Shown piece by piece: positions 26,803 through 35,599 of a DNA stretch of 64,000 nucleotides (positions are counted from its first letter, which is position 1; every line of letters begins with the position of its first letter). The position numbers and the translations under genes are program-made. Source of the stretch: Lysinibacillus contaminans (lineage in GTDB: Bacteria > Bacillota > Bacilli > Bacillales_A > Planococcaceae). Below the pieces are notes generated by a model. That model saw only the letters and a list, made by a program, of their open reading frames with translations, had not been told where the DNA came from and did not search any database. The stretch spans positions 496,001 to 560,000 of the forward strand of contig NZ_LGRV01000003.1 of the NCBI RefSeq assembly GCF_001278945.1, read 5' to 3'.

Positions 26803-27843
26803 TTGAACTTGCAAAAACGAATACATTATATGGACACTTTACGCGCCATTGCAATTCTAGGTGTGCTGGTATTGCATGCTGCAACACCTTATGTAGTGTT
26901 ATATGGCAAAATAGATGCAGGTGATTGGCAAACAGGTATCATTTTTAACGCACTGTCTCGTTGGTGTGTACCGATTTTCTTAATGATTAGTGGGGCATTA
27001 TTACTTGGGCGAAAAGAAGAGCCACTCGGGGATTTCTTTAAAAAACGCGCAAATAAAATTTTACTACCGTTTATCGTGTGGTCTCTTGTGTATTATGCGT
27101 GGGCTACGTATATGTGGAATCCGGGATACTCCGTGAAAGAATTTTTAATCCTATTTTCCAATAATAAAGTGTACTATCATTTATGGTATTTTTATGCGTT
27201 AATTGGAATTTATTTACTGATTCCTGTATTCAATATTTTCATCAATCATGCGACTCGTCAAATGATTGGTTATGTAGTTGGGTTATGGATACTTTTTTAC
27301 GGGGGATTCCGCTACTATTCTTATATTTTCAGCAATGACTTTACACTTTTTTTCCCGTTAAGCGAGTACATAGGTTTCGTTTTACTCGGCTATTATTTGG
27401 CGAAATTTGAGTTAGCGAAAAAATGGCGTATGCTCATTTACGGAATTGGTGTCATTGGTGCTATCGAAACAATCGTACGAACAAATGCATTAACAGAGGC
27501 ACAGGGGCAATTTACAAGCTATGCATTCTCCTATTCAAGCCCAAACGTTATTGCGATGAGTATTGCGTTATTTGTGTTCTTGAAATATTGGGTCAATCAT
27601 AAGGCCGATAGTGGTACTTATGAAACGAGCCGACTTGTAAAGCTCATCGGTCAAACGAGCTTCGGTATCTATTTAATACATGCCATGGTGTTAGATAAAG
27701 TGCGTCCACTATTTTTTGAGGGTAGTGAACTCTTTATGAAACCAATGCTAGCAATCCCGCTGCAAGTGCTAATTGTTTTAGTCATTTCTACACTCAGTGT
27801 ATGGATCATTCAAAAGATTCCGGGGTTGCGTAAAATTGTATAA
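26803..27843 (+). CDS. acyltransferase family 3 membrane protein
   Basis: The 346-residue integral membrane protein belongs to the acyltransferase-3 family, which O-acylates cell-surface sugars and peptidoglycan. RIHYMDTLRAIAILGVLVLH carries the conserved arginine and His of the first helix. About ten membrane segments follow, and SFGIYLIHAMVLDKV is the usual late motif. The acceptor is unknown. The start is TTG 26803 or TTG 26809 behind a run of G. In B. subtilis no gene lies between holA and rpsT other than yqzM, so this is an insertion. Confidence 0.88.
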   Translation: MNLQKRIHYMDTLRAIAILGVLVLHAATPYVVLYGKIDAGDWQTGIIFNALSRWCVPIFLMISGALLLGRKEEPLGDFFKKRANKILLPFIVWSLVYYAWATYMWNPGYSVKEFLILFSNNKVYYHLWYFYALIGIYLLIPVFNIFINHATRQMIGYVVGLWILFYGGFRYYSYIFSNDFTLFFPLSEYIGFVLLGYYLAKFELAKKWRMLIYGIGVIGAIETIVRTNALTEAQGQFTSYAFSYSSPNVIAMSIALFVFLKYWVNHKADSGTYETSRLVKLIGQTSFGIYLIHAMVLDKVRPLFFEGSELFMKPMLAIPLQVLIVLVISTLSVWIIQKIPGLRKIV

Positions 27844-27848
27844 CTATG

Positions 27849-27879
27849 AACGTCTATCGGTGTAGATAGACGTTTTTTT
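27849..27879 (+). terminator. terminator after the acyltransferase gene
   Basis: AACGTCTATC pairs with GATAGACGTT, followed by a T run. Confidence 0.9.
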
Positions 27880-27890
27880 ATCCTTAAATA

Positions 27891-27932
27891 AAAAAAAAGA
27901 CCAGCTACTCTATGAAGAGTAAACTGGTCTTT
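27891..27932 (-). terminator. terminator of rpsT
   Basis: On the minus strand AAAGACCAG and CTGGTCTTT form a stem with inner TACTC/GAGTA pairing, followed by a T run. Confidence 0.85.
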
Positions 27933-27940
27933 ATAAACAC

Positions 27941-28189
27941 TTACGCTTTTTTAGCTAGGCGAGACTTCTTACGAGCCGCCGCGTTTTTGTGGATAAGTCC
28001 TTTTGAAGCTGCTTTATCTAAAGATTTGTAAGCTGCTTGTAAAAGTTCTTGTGCGTTCTCAGCTTTAGCAGCAACAGCGTTTTCAGCTTTTTTAACTGTA
28101 GTACGCATTGCAGATTTCACTTGAGTGTTAGCAGCGTTAGCTTTTTGGTTAACTTTTACGCGTTTAATCGCAGATTTAATGTTTGGCAT
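27941..28189 (-). CDS. rpsT: 30S ribosomal protein S20
   Basis: The 82-residue basic helical protein binds 16S rRNA early in 30S assembly. It opens [20 protein letters not shown] and ends [19 protein letters not shown]. The start is the ATG at 28189 with a perfect AGGAGGTGA upstream; an ATG three codons earlier overlaps that site. It is transcribed opposite to gpr, as in B. subtilis. Confidence 0.97.
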   Translation of the reverse strand: MPNIKSAIKRVKVNQKANAANTQVKSAMRTTVKKAENAVAAKAENAQELLQAAYKSLDKAASKGLIHKNAAARKKSRLAKKA

Positions 28190-28304
28190 ATCTTTCACCT
28201 CCTAAATTAGGTACGAGATGATAACTTCTCATTGATTTCTTGTGTCAATACAACAAAAATCATTTTAACAAACGCACGCCCAAATTGCAATAGTTAAATG
28301 CAAA

Positions 28305-28334
28305 GAATATTTACTTGACAGTTTGAGCAAACTA
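28305..28334 (+). promoter_or_regulatory. sigma-G-type promoter of gpr
   Basis: GAATA at 28305-28309, an 18-base gap and CAAACTA at 28328-28334 fit the forespore sigma-G pattern (GMATR, 18, CATNMTA) with one -10 mismatch. It lies about 20 bases ahead of the gpr start codon, as expected for a spore protease gene. Confidence 0.6.
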
Positions 28335-28352
28335 AAATGCGAGGTGAATGAT

Positions 28353-29369
28353 ATGCAAAAACTAAATTGGCAACGTACAGATTTAATTGATGAATCAGAA
28401 GAAATTGTCTTACATCAAACCAAGGAACAGAAAGACACACTTAAACAAACGAGTGGCGTCCATATTGAAGATCAGACTGAAGGGCGAGTTAAAATAACAG
28501 ATGTGCAGGTCAACGATGAGGGTGAAAAGAGCATTGGTAAAAAGAAAGGGCAATATATAACACTTTCTGTACCGACGCTCACAATAGAAGACAAGGAAGG
28601 CTTTCAAGAGCTTGAAGAGGCGTTACTCACGCGGTTTAAAAAACTTCACGACAAGATATCTTGGCGAGATGACGACAAAATTTTAATTATTGGGCTGGGC
28701 AATCGCACGATTACACCTGATGCGGTTGGTCCATTTGTCATCGACCATTTGCATAATCTTGAACAAATCGATGATAAGTTTGTGATGTATGCACCAGGTG
28801 TGACAGGACAGACAGGCTATGAAACTGGCGAATTTGTTGCGGCGCTTGCAGAACGTATTCACCCAAGCTTGATAATTGTCATTGACGCACTCGCTAGTAG
28901 AGCAAGTGATCGGCTATGTAAAACGATTCAACTAACGGATACTGGCATACATCCAGGTTCGGGTGTTGGCAATCAACGTCAAGAAATCTCATATGAGGTG
29001 CTTGGTATCCCTGTCACAGCGATTGGCGTACCAACTGTGGTAGATGCGCCGGTATTAATTGCAGATGCGGTAGAACAAATGCTACGGTCTATAGCGGCAC
29101 GTGTCGAAGAAAGAAATAAGCCTTCATCTAAATTGTCGCTCTCTTCGTGGCAACCAGATACTAATAAAGAACTTGATATGTCGCTTGTAGAACCAATATT
29201 TGGCGAATGGGCAACTTGGTCGAAGGAAGAAAGGCATCAACTATTTGAGGAAACTTTTGCTGGCTCTCATGCAAAGTTAATGGTAACGCCAAAAGAAGCA
29301 GATTTTTGGGTTGAAAAATATGCAAAACTTATTTCATCGATGCTCACAAAATGGGCAGACGGTTTATAA
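28353..29369 (+). CDS. gpr: germination protease GPR
   Basis: GPR degrades the small acid-soluble proteins that coat spore DNA once germination starts. The 338-residue aspartic-type protease is made as a zymogen with an N-terminal pro-segment. VVVDAPVLIADAVEQ and IIVIDALASRASDRLCKTIQ are conserved family blocks, and the N-terminal processing region has SVPTLTIED. The ATG at 28353 has GCGAGGTGA ahead. Confidence 0.96.
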   Translation: MQKLNWQRTDLIDESEEIVLHQTKEQKDTLKQTSGVHIEDQTEGRVKITDVQVNDEGEKSIGKKKGQYITLSVPTLTIEDKEGFQELEEALLTRFKKLHDKISWRDDDKILIIGLGNRTITPDAVGPFVIDHLHNLEQIDDKFVMYAPGVTGQTGYETGEFVAALAERIHPSLIIVIDALASRASDRLCKTIQLTDTGIHPGSGVGNQRQEISYEVLGIPVTAIGVPTVVDAPVLIADAVEQMLRSIAARVEERNKPSSKLSLSSWQPDTNKELDMSLVEPIFGEWATWSKEERHQLFEETFAGSHAKLMVTPKEADFWVEKYAKLISSMLTKWADGL

Positions 29370-29382
29370 TTTGACAAAACAT

Positions 29383-29413
29383 AGCTGGCGCTTAAACGTC
29401 GGCTGTTTTTTGT
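29383..29413 (+). terminator. probable terminator after gpr
   Basis: AGCTGGCG can pair with CGTCGGCT (two G-T pairs), followed by TTTTTTG. Confidence 0.6.
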
Positions 29414-29575
29414 TAAAGTCATCGGTTTTTTGCTCGACAGATTCAACTTCAAACTGAGCTGTACCAAGCAACTTTAAGCGAAAATTAGGAAAATAGAAGT
29501 GATTTTGATGAGTTGGAATTCATCGTTCTAAATGACACATTCCCTCCATACCATATGGGGAGGAGGGTGTGATAA

Positions 29576-30442
29576 TTGCTAAAAAAACTACAATGGTCAA
29601 CTGGTCTACTATTGTTCTTTTTCGTATTACCCGTCATTGCAGGGCAACTTCCGTTCAATAAGCAGGCATCGACTCCGGTAAAAAAGGCGGCAGAGGATAC
29701 ACAGATGGTGTTTGCTGCTACAAATTCAGCTGAAGAAACTATGCTGGAAAGTACAGAATTGGAAAATACAGAACCGGAAAGTACAAAACCGGAAAGTACA
29801 AAGGATCCGTTTCAAGTGTTAATTCTGTTTACGCATTCACATGAAGCGTATGGACCAATGGTGCAAAAAGTCAGTGGAAAAATAGTGAATTATGACAATC
29901 AGACAAATATTTATAAATTCAAGGATGTTATCACCAATAATTTCCAGTCGAATGGTTTACAAACGGATGTGTTGGATGTGGATGTAATGACGCTCTTGAA
30001 GAAAGAGGGAAAGAATATGAATGCCGCTTACAGTACGGTACGCCCGTATCTAGCAAATCGTTTAAAGGAACAATCCTATGATCTTATTCTTGATCTGCAT
30101 AGAGATGGAATATCCAAGAAGGCATCAACGATAACTTATAATAACGAATCTTATGCAAAAATTGCCTTAGTTGTAGGAGAGGAGCATCCAAACTTTAGAT
30201 GGAATACAGCTTATGCGGATAGTTTATCGACTGCAATGAATAAACTTGTTCCAAATATTTCACGAGGTGTTATCTCGAAAGACGGTGAAGGTGGAAATGG
30301 TCTCTACAATCAGGACTTAGCGAAAGAAATGATAATCGTTGAACTTGGTGGCGTAGAAAATACGGAAGAAGAGTTAAATCGTGCAATTGCGATTCTTGGG
30401 AAAGCAATTTCTACTGCTTTTGCCAAAGAGAACACATTTTAA
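29576..30442 (+). CDS. spoIIP: stage II sporulation protein P
   Basis: SpoIIP is the amidase/endopeptidase that, with SpoIID and SpoIIM, thins septal peptidoglycan during engulfment. The 288-residue product has an N-terminal membrane anchor (TGLLLFFFVLPVIAGQLPF), a linker of degenerate ESTE/ENTEPESTKPEST repeats, and the amidase domain with ILFTHSHEAYGP, LILDLHRDG and MIIVELGGVENTEEE. It is shorter than the ~400-residue B. subtilis protein, mainly before the catalytic domain. The start is TTG behind GGGGAGGAGGG. Confidence 0.92.
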   Translation: MLKKLQWSTGLLLFFFVLPVIAGQLPFNKQASTPVKKAAEDTQMVFAATNSAEETMLESTELENTEPESTKPESTKDPFQVLILFTHSHEAYGPMVQKVSGKIVNYDNQTNIYKFKDVITNNFQSNGLQTDVLDVDVMTLLKKEGKNMNAAYSTVRPYLANRLKEQSYDLILDLHRDGISKKASTITYNNESYAKIALVVGEEHPNFRWNTAYADSLSTAMNKLVPNISRGVISKDGEGGNGLYNQDLAKEMIIVELGGVENTEEELNRAIAILGKAISTAFAKENTF

Positions 30443-30541
30443 AGCAATTTTTTCTTGGTTTACAGCTAAATTCACTCTGACATTGCGCAAACTAGCGTGA
30501 GACTGCTATAATTCAGTATAGTTTAATTAGGAGTGGAAGAT

Positions 30542-32368
30542 ATGAACCGAGAAGCACGTTTAAAGAGACAAGAGAATATTCGGAATTTCTCTATTATCGC
30601 ACATATTGACCACGGGAAATCTACGCTTGCTGACCGTATTTTAGAGCAAACGAAATCACTGACTTCCCGTGAAATGAAAGCACAACTACTCGACTCAATG
30701 GATTTAGAACGTGAGCGAGGAATTACCATTAAATTAAATGCAGTACAACTAAAATATGAAGCAAAAAATGGTGAAGTGTATACACTCCATTTAATCGACA
30801 CACCAGGACACGTCGATTTCACATATGAAGTATCACGTAGTTTAGCGGCTTGTGAAGGCGCTATTTTAGTCGTGGATGCTGCACAAGGCATCGAAGCGCA
30901 AACGTTGGCAAACGTTTACTTAGCGCTTGATAATGAACTTGAAATTTTACCAGTCATCAATAAAATCGACTTACCTGCAGCAGATCCAGAGCGTGTACGT
31001 CAAGAGGTCGAAGATGTTATTGGTCTAGATGCTTCTGAAGCGGTTTTAGCTTCTGCTAAAGCAGGGATCGGGATTGTAGACATTTTAGAACAAATCGTAG
31101 AAAAAGTACCAGCACCAACAGGCGATCCTGAAGCACCATTACAAGCACTTATTTTCGACTCTGTGTACGATCCATACAAAGGTGTTATCATTTCTATCCG
31201 TATTATGAATGGTACAGTAAAACCCGGCGATAAAATCCGCATGATGGCAACTGGTGCAGAATTCGAAGTTATTGAAGTCGGTATTCATACACCGAAAATC
31301 ACGCCACAAGCAGAATTAACTGTTGGCGATGTTGGTTACTTAACAGCATCTATTAAAAACGTTGGCGACACGCGCGTAGGGGATACTGTCACATTAGCAA
31401 ATAACCAAGCAACAGAAGCTTTAGCTGGTTACCGTCGTTTAAATCCAATGGTATATTGCGGTTTATACCCGATTGACACAGCGAAATATAACGACTTGCG
31501 TGATGCGTTAGAAAAATTAGAGTTAAATGACTCCGCGCTTCAATATGAGCCTGAAACATCACAAGCACTTGGCTTCGGTTTCCGTTGTGGATTCTTAGGA
31601 CTTTTACACATGGAAATCATACAGGAACGTATCGAGCGTGAATTCAATATTGACCTAATTACAACGGCTCCATCTGTAATTTACGATGTGCACATGACAG
31701 ATGGTTCATCGATGAAGGTCGATAACCCGGCGATGATGCCAGATCCACAAAAAATTGACCGCGTTGAAGAACCCTATGTTAAAGCTACAATTATGGTACC
31801 AAATGATTACGTTGGAGCTGTTATGGAGCTTTGTCAAATCAAACGCGGTAATTTCATGACAATGGATTATATCGACACTTCCCGTGTTAGCATCATTTAT
31901 GAAATGCCACTATCGGAAATCGTTTATGATTTCTTCGATTACTTAAAATCAAATACAAAAGGCTATGCGTCTTTTGACTATGAGTTAATTGGCTACAAAA
32001 CATCTAAGCTTGTAAAAATGGATATCCTTCTAAACAGTGAACAAGTCGATGCACTAAGCTTCATCGTTCACCGTGATTTTGCTTATGAACGTGGTAAAAT
32101 AATCGTAGAAAAACTGAAAGAATTAATCCCACGTCAACAATTTGAAGTGCCAATTCAAGCAGCAATTGGACAAAAAATTGTAGCTCGTTCAACAATTAAA
32201 TCAATGGGTAAAAACGTACTTGCAAAATGTTACGGTGGTGACATTTCTCGTAAACGTAAATTACTTGAAAAACAAAAAGCAGGTAAGAAACGTATGAAAC
32301 AAGTTGGTTCGGTCGAAGTCCCACAAGAAGCCTTCATGGCAGTTTTGAAGATGGATGATTCGAAATAA
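30542..32368 (+). CDS. lepA: elongation factor 4 (LepA)
   Basis: LepA is a ribosome-bound GTPase with roles in back-translocation and 30S biogenesis. The 608-residue length is typical. G1 is [10 protein letters not shown]2/G3 RERGITI and DTPGHVDF, and G4 NKIDLP. The EF-G-like domains and the LepA C-terminal domain follow ([21 protein letters not shown]). The ATG at 30542 is behind TAGGAGTGG. It ends the core block; in B. subtilis hemW would follow directly. Confidence 0.98.
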   Translation: MNREARLKRQENIRNFSIIAHIDHGKSTLADRILEQTKSLTSREMKAQLLDSMDLERERGITIKLNAVQLKYEAKNGEVYTLHLIDTPGHVDFTYEVSRSLAACEGAILVVDAAQGIEAQTLANVYLALDNELEILPVINKIDLPAADPERVRQEVEDVIGLDASEAVLASAKAGIGIVDILEQIVEKVPAPTGDPEAPLQALIFDSVYDPYKGVIISIRIMNGTVKPGDKIRMMATGAEFEVIEVGIHTPKITPQAELTVGDVGYLTASIKNVGDTRVGDTVTLANNQATEALAGYRRLNPMVYCGLYPIDTAKYNDLRDALEKLELNDSALQYEPETSQALGFGFRCGFLGLLHMEIIQERIEREFNIDLITTAPSVIYDVHMTDGSSMKVDNPAMMPDPQKIDRVEEPYVKATIMVPNDYVGAVMELCQIKRGNFMTMDYIDTSRVSIIYEMPLSEIVYDFFDYLKSNTKGYASFDYELIGYKTSKLVKMDILLNSEQVDALSFIVHRDFAYERGKIIVEKLKELIPRQQFEVPIQAAIGQKIVARSTIKSMGKNVLAKCYGGDISRKRKLLEKQKAGKKRMKQVGSVEVPQEAFMAVLKMDDSK

Positions 32369-32423
32369 CGTTTTCACATCAATGTATTAAGATTTGTTGA
32401 AATTAAAATAAAACTATTTTAGT

Positions 32424-32512
32424 AAGGATTTCCACCGATATTCCATTGTTTTAAAAGTTAAGACTTTTGAACAATGGAAGATGATATATCGTTGGAATTC
32501 CTTTCTTTTTTT
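32424..32512 (+). terminator. long hairpin terminator after lepA
   Basis: An ~80-base imperfect hairpin has outer arms AAGGATTTCCACCGATAT (32424-32441) and ATATCGTTGGAATTCCTT (32486-32503). TCCATTGTT...AAAAGT pairs with ACTTTTGAACAATGGA inside, and a run of T follows. It is unusually long for a terminator and could derive from a palindromic repeat. Confidence 0.75.
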
Positions 32513-33220
32513 TTGAAATGTACATAAAAATGGTCATTTGTAAAAGGAATAACAGGTATGATCTTAACAACGAACTAGAATATTTTCAATTTGATTCTTT
32601 TGAAGAAGCACTTGAATTTGCTAGAAATTTCTTAATCTGAGCGTAGCTGAATACTTTTGTTCCGTAACCAGCTCCCTCTTGCCCGCAGCAGAAATCAACT
32701 TTTTCTATCATTGAAATTGGATAAAATTAGTTAATCAACATACCTGATGGTAATACATAGACTATTTCTTAAGGGAATGGTCTTTTTCATTGAAAAAAAC
32801 TTAACTGAGCGTATTTTTCGTGATTTTGAAGCCTTTTTTCTTTTAGTGGACTTTTTAGTTGTATCTAAACATGCTTGTAAGGCTGACATAAGACCAGTCA
32901 CAGATACTTTTTTGTATACTTTTTGGCGATAATGGGTATTGAGCTAAAGAGATTTTTATATATAATGGAAGATTGAAGAGAACTCATTAATTTCAATTCG
33001 AAAAAATTCCATAATACTTCAAGGCAATATACGTTTCAGTAAATTCATTCTTTAAGGGGGTGCTTACAGTTGGAGAATCCATTACGATTGTCTGATACTT
33101 CTCACACTCATGCAAAGCCAGTAACAAGAAAGGCGATACTTTGCATGGGGCGAAAAATTTAATTTTATCGCTAAACAAGCTTTTCTAAACAATTGGCTTT
33201 GCTCCCTTATTCGAATTTAT
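32513..33220. other. non-coding start of the accessory region
   Basis: There are no convincing genes. A 36-codon frame at 32530-32640 (ending EEALEFARNFLI) has no ribosome site. Two minus-strand frames (about 32742-32945 and 32993-33178) are protein-like in places but lack supported starts. Decayed genes are the likely source. Confidence 0.4.
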
Positions 33221-33238
33221 AATAAGGAGCGAGTAAAA

Positions 33239-33520
33239 TTGAAGTATACAAACGCACAGAAGGTTTTACCTGAAAAGCTAATTTTAGAAATTCAAAAATA
33301 TGTACAAGGGGAAACACTTTATATTCCTAAGCCTGAAAAAGATTATCAAAAATGGGGAACGTCGAGTGGGACTAGACAGCGGTTAGACTACCGTAATGCA
33401 GCTATTCGAGATGCTTTCACAAAAGGTACTCGTATTGAGCAACTAGCACAGGAATTTTATCTCTCCGTTGAAACAATAAAAAAAATTGTCTACTCACATA
33501 ACAATAATACTAAGTACTGA
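33239..33520 (+). CDS. CD3324 family protein (Mor/HTH-like)
   Basis: The 93-residue protein has the family opening KYTNAQKVLPEKLILEIQKY then VQGETLYIPKP, a central basic segment (SGTRQRLDYRNAAIRDAF) and a C-terminal helix-turn-helix-like block (RIEQLAQEFYLSVETIKKIV). The family is typed by C. difficile CD3324 and resembles Mor-type activators; its targets are unknown. The start is TTG with AAGGAG ahead. A perfect hairpin follows it. Confidence 0.8.
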   Translation: MKYTNAQKVLPEKLILEIQKYVQGETLYIPKPEKDYQKWGTSSGTRQRLDYRNAAIRDAFTKGTRIEQLAQEFYLSVETIKKIVYSHNNNTKY

Positions 33521-33523
33521 TCA

Positions 33524-33561
33524 ACCCCCTTGTAAATGTTAGGCTACATTTACAAGGGGGT
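33524..33561. terminator. perfect palindromic hairpin after the CD3324-family gene
   Basis: ACCCCCTTGTAAATGT (33524-33539) is the exact complement of 33546-33561, with a six-base loop. There is no T run on the plus strand, so it may be a terminator or an operator-like palindrome. Confidence 0.7.
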
Positions 33562-33670
33562 ACTTTATGTATAAAACGTTTCTAAATGATTCTAGCACTA
33601 TTAGAACATCATTTTTTCCATTAAAATAAGTGTACCAAAACAATAGCAATAAATTTAGGAGTGAAACTTG

Positions 33671-34321
33671 ATGACCGAAAGATTTATTAAAAACGAACAG
33701 TTCAACTTTATCAGTAAACAAGTTGCTTGGATCAAAGATAGTACTAAGCAACATTTACCTGCTGGTGTTCTAGCCTCTGTTTATGATTTATCAAATGAAA
33801 AAATACTGAACTGTATTCCAAATATGACAGCTTCGCAAAAAAATATACTAGATTTTTCTAAACTTAAAACAGTTGAAGAGTATGAACAAGCTCTAGAGCA
33901 ACTTGTTAACTATTTGTTACCCTTCCCAACCGTTACCGAGCAACAACTAAAAAAACTATTTCCAAAAAGTAAAAAACTAAAGCTACCTGATTTATCAAAT
34001 GTAGACTTAAAACGCTTAACTTACTTAAGTTGGAATGATAGTAGATCAAATAAAAAGTATTTACTTTATGAGCTAGAGGGACAATTAGTCGGGATAGAGT
34101 GTACATTTTCACCGTCAACAAAGAAAAATATTTGCTCCATTTGCCATTGTCACGGGGAAGTTACTCATTTTTCTACCGTAACAAAGGCGAAAAAACTAAA
34201 TAATCCAGATTATTATAAGTCTATCGGAAACCTTATTTGCGTAGATAGTAGTCAATGTAATAAAAACATTACAGATGATTCTTATTTGAAGGACTTCTTA
34301 AAAGAATCTCTACTTAAATAA
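33671..34321 (+). CDS. FusB/FusC family EF-G-binding protein
   Basis: The family binds elongation factor G and frees it from fusidic-acid-stalled ribosomes. The 216-residue protein has the FBP N-terminal helical domain (FIKNEQFNFISKQVAWIKD ... LVNYLLPFPTVTEQQLKKLF) and the C-terminal zinc-binding domain with Cys155, Cys158 (and Cys160) and Cys190, Cys196 as candidate ligands. LPDLSNVDLKRLTYLSWND matches the FusB interdomain region. Chromosomal homologues in bacilli may give low-level resistance; that is inference here. TAGGAGTG precedes the ATG. Confidence 0.87.
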   Translation: MTERFIKNEQFNFISKQVAWIKDSTKQHLPAGVLASVYDLSNEKILNCIPNMTASQKNILDFSKLKTVEEYEQALEQLVNYLLPFPTVTEQQLKKLFPKSKKLKLPDLSNVDLKRLTYLSWNDSRSNKKYLLYELEGQLVGIECTFSPSTKKNICSICHCHGEVTHFSTVTKAKKLNNPDYYKSIGNLICVDSSQCNKNITDDSYLKDFLKESLLK

Positions 34322-34412
34322 CTTTTGAAATGAATCTTTCCACACGAATATTACGTTACCTAAACCAATCAGGAGATTTGTAAAAGGTGGGATATGTTCG
34401 GTGCTTACGTTA

Positions 34413-34461
34413 AAAAGAGATAAAGATCATCTATTCTTGCAAGGAATATGTGGCCTTTATC
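34413..34461 (-). terminator. possible terminator of the ger operon
   Basis: On the minus strand GATAAAG ... CTTTATC with inner TTCC/GAAT-type pairing is followed by TCTCTTTTTA. Confidence 0.45.
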
Positions 34462-34486
34462 CTTTTAGCTATGCTTTAATATTGTG

Positions 34487-35599
34487 TTAATCTAAAGTAC
34501 CTGTACTAATAATTGACGTCTTAACTTGGATATCCACTTCTAACTTACTAATGTTCTCTTCCGTCATTTCTTTCGTCCACTTCCCGTCATAGTACATACG
34601 GAAATTTTCACTTAAACCAATTGGGTCCACCTTTAGTTCTTTAAGTTTGTTTAATGTTTTTTTGACTTCTTCCTCGACTTGTTTATTTATATCTTTTTCT
34701 AGTTTTGACAAGCTTTCTGGAGAATGTAAATCATTTTCTCGTTCGCCTGTGTACTCTACAAGCGTACCTTTATAAAACAATGAAATTGTTAGCTTTGGCG
34801 ACTTTATATTTTTATTGCTCTTCATTTTCACCCTACTTTTTACTCGCTCTAGCATTAGGCTTTCTTTGCCATGTCCTTGATTTAATTCAACGGAGAGTGG
34901 AGCAAGTTTTTTTTTCCCTATAAGGTCTTGGATGATGAACGCTTCTTCTGGTGTTAAGGTTTCAAACATATTATTATTTTTAAATAAAGCGACACCTGTA
35001 ATTTCTAGTTTGTCATCCTTTTTTTCTATTATAGGCAGGAGGGGATCAAATACTGGATTTGTTGCGGTATATATAAAATCATGAATATTCGTATTTGGAT
35101 TAAATGCAGTATTGATAGTTGGCAATAATAAATCATTTATATAATAGTTAATATCTGGTTTGTTTGGATAATCAGCGTTAATCAATTCTTCACTAGAACC
35201 TTTAACGATTGCAATTAGCACTTTGTTACCTGGCTCAGGATTTCTGTATAAATGTTGAATCATTCTTTCTACTCTTCCTTTTCGAGCGAATTCCTCATTA
35301 ATAAGAACCACACGTAATTGGTTGAATAAAATCTTTTTATCTGAAAGCGCCTCTATATCGACGATGCCTTTAGAAAGTAATTCAGTAGGAACAGAGAAAA
35401 CCTGAGTACTTGCCTTTGCTCCAGGAGAATGTTGAGGGATGGCTACACTTAACTGCACCTTATTTTCATCAATATAGTCAAATGCCATAATGCCGGCCAG
35501 ACCGATCTCTTCCAGAGGTACTTTGTGTTCTGCCCTTGAACAGCCTACTAAAAAAGTAAGTCCAATTAAAGTGGTAAATAAGAGAATTTTTTTATTCAT
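34487..35599 (-). CDS. gerC: Ger(x)C family spore germination lipoprotein
   Basis: The 370-residue C subunit of a nutrient germinant receptor has a lipobox LVGC with Cys20 after a basic, hydrophobic signal peptide. The body shows the Ger(x)C N-terminal domain and the C-terminal half with TLTPEEAFIIQDLIG and SENFRMYYDGKW. The ATG at 35599 overlaps the end of gerB by four bases. An upstream ATG (35653) would place 18 residues inside gerB and is rejected. It is the last gene of the operon. Confidence 0.93.
   Translation of the reverse strand: MNKKILLFTTLIGLTFLVGCSRAEHKVPLEEIGLAGIMAFDYIDENKVQLSVAIPQHSPGAKASTQVFSVPTELLSKGIVDIEALSDKKILFNQLRVVLINEEFARKGRVERMIQHLYRNPEPGNKVLIAIVKGSSEELINADYPNKPDINYYINDLLLPTINTAFNPNTNIHDFIYTATNPVFDPLLPIIEKKDDKLEITGVALFKNNNMFETLTPEEAFIIQDLIGKKKLAPLSVELNQGHGKESLMLERVKSRVKMKSNKNIKSPKLTISLFYKGTLVEYTGERENDLHSPESLSKLEKDINKQVEEEVKKTLNKLKELKVDPIGLSENFRMYYDGKWTKEMTEENISKLEVDIQVKTSIISTGTLD

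Noticed and set aside
32742..32945. Lys-rich minus-strand frame of about 67 codons
   Set aside because: The frame lacks a start with a ribosome site, and lysine richness is expected from AT-rich DNA.
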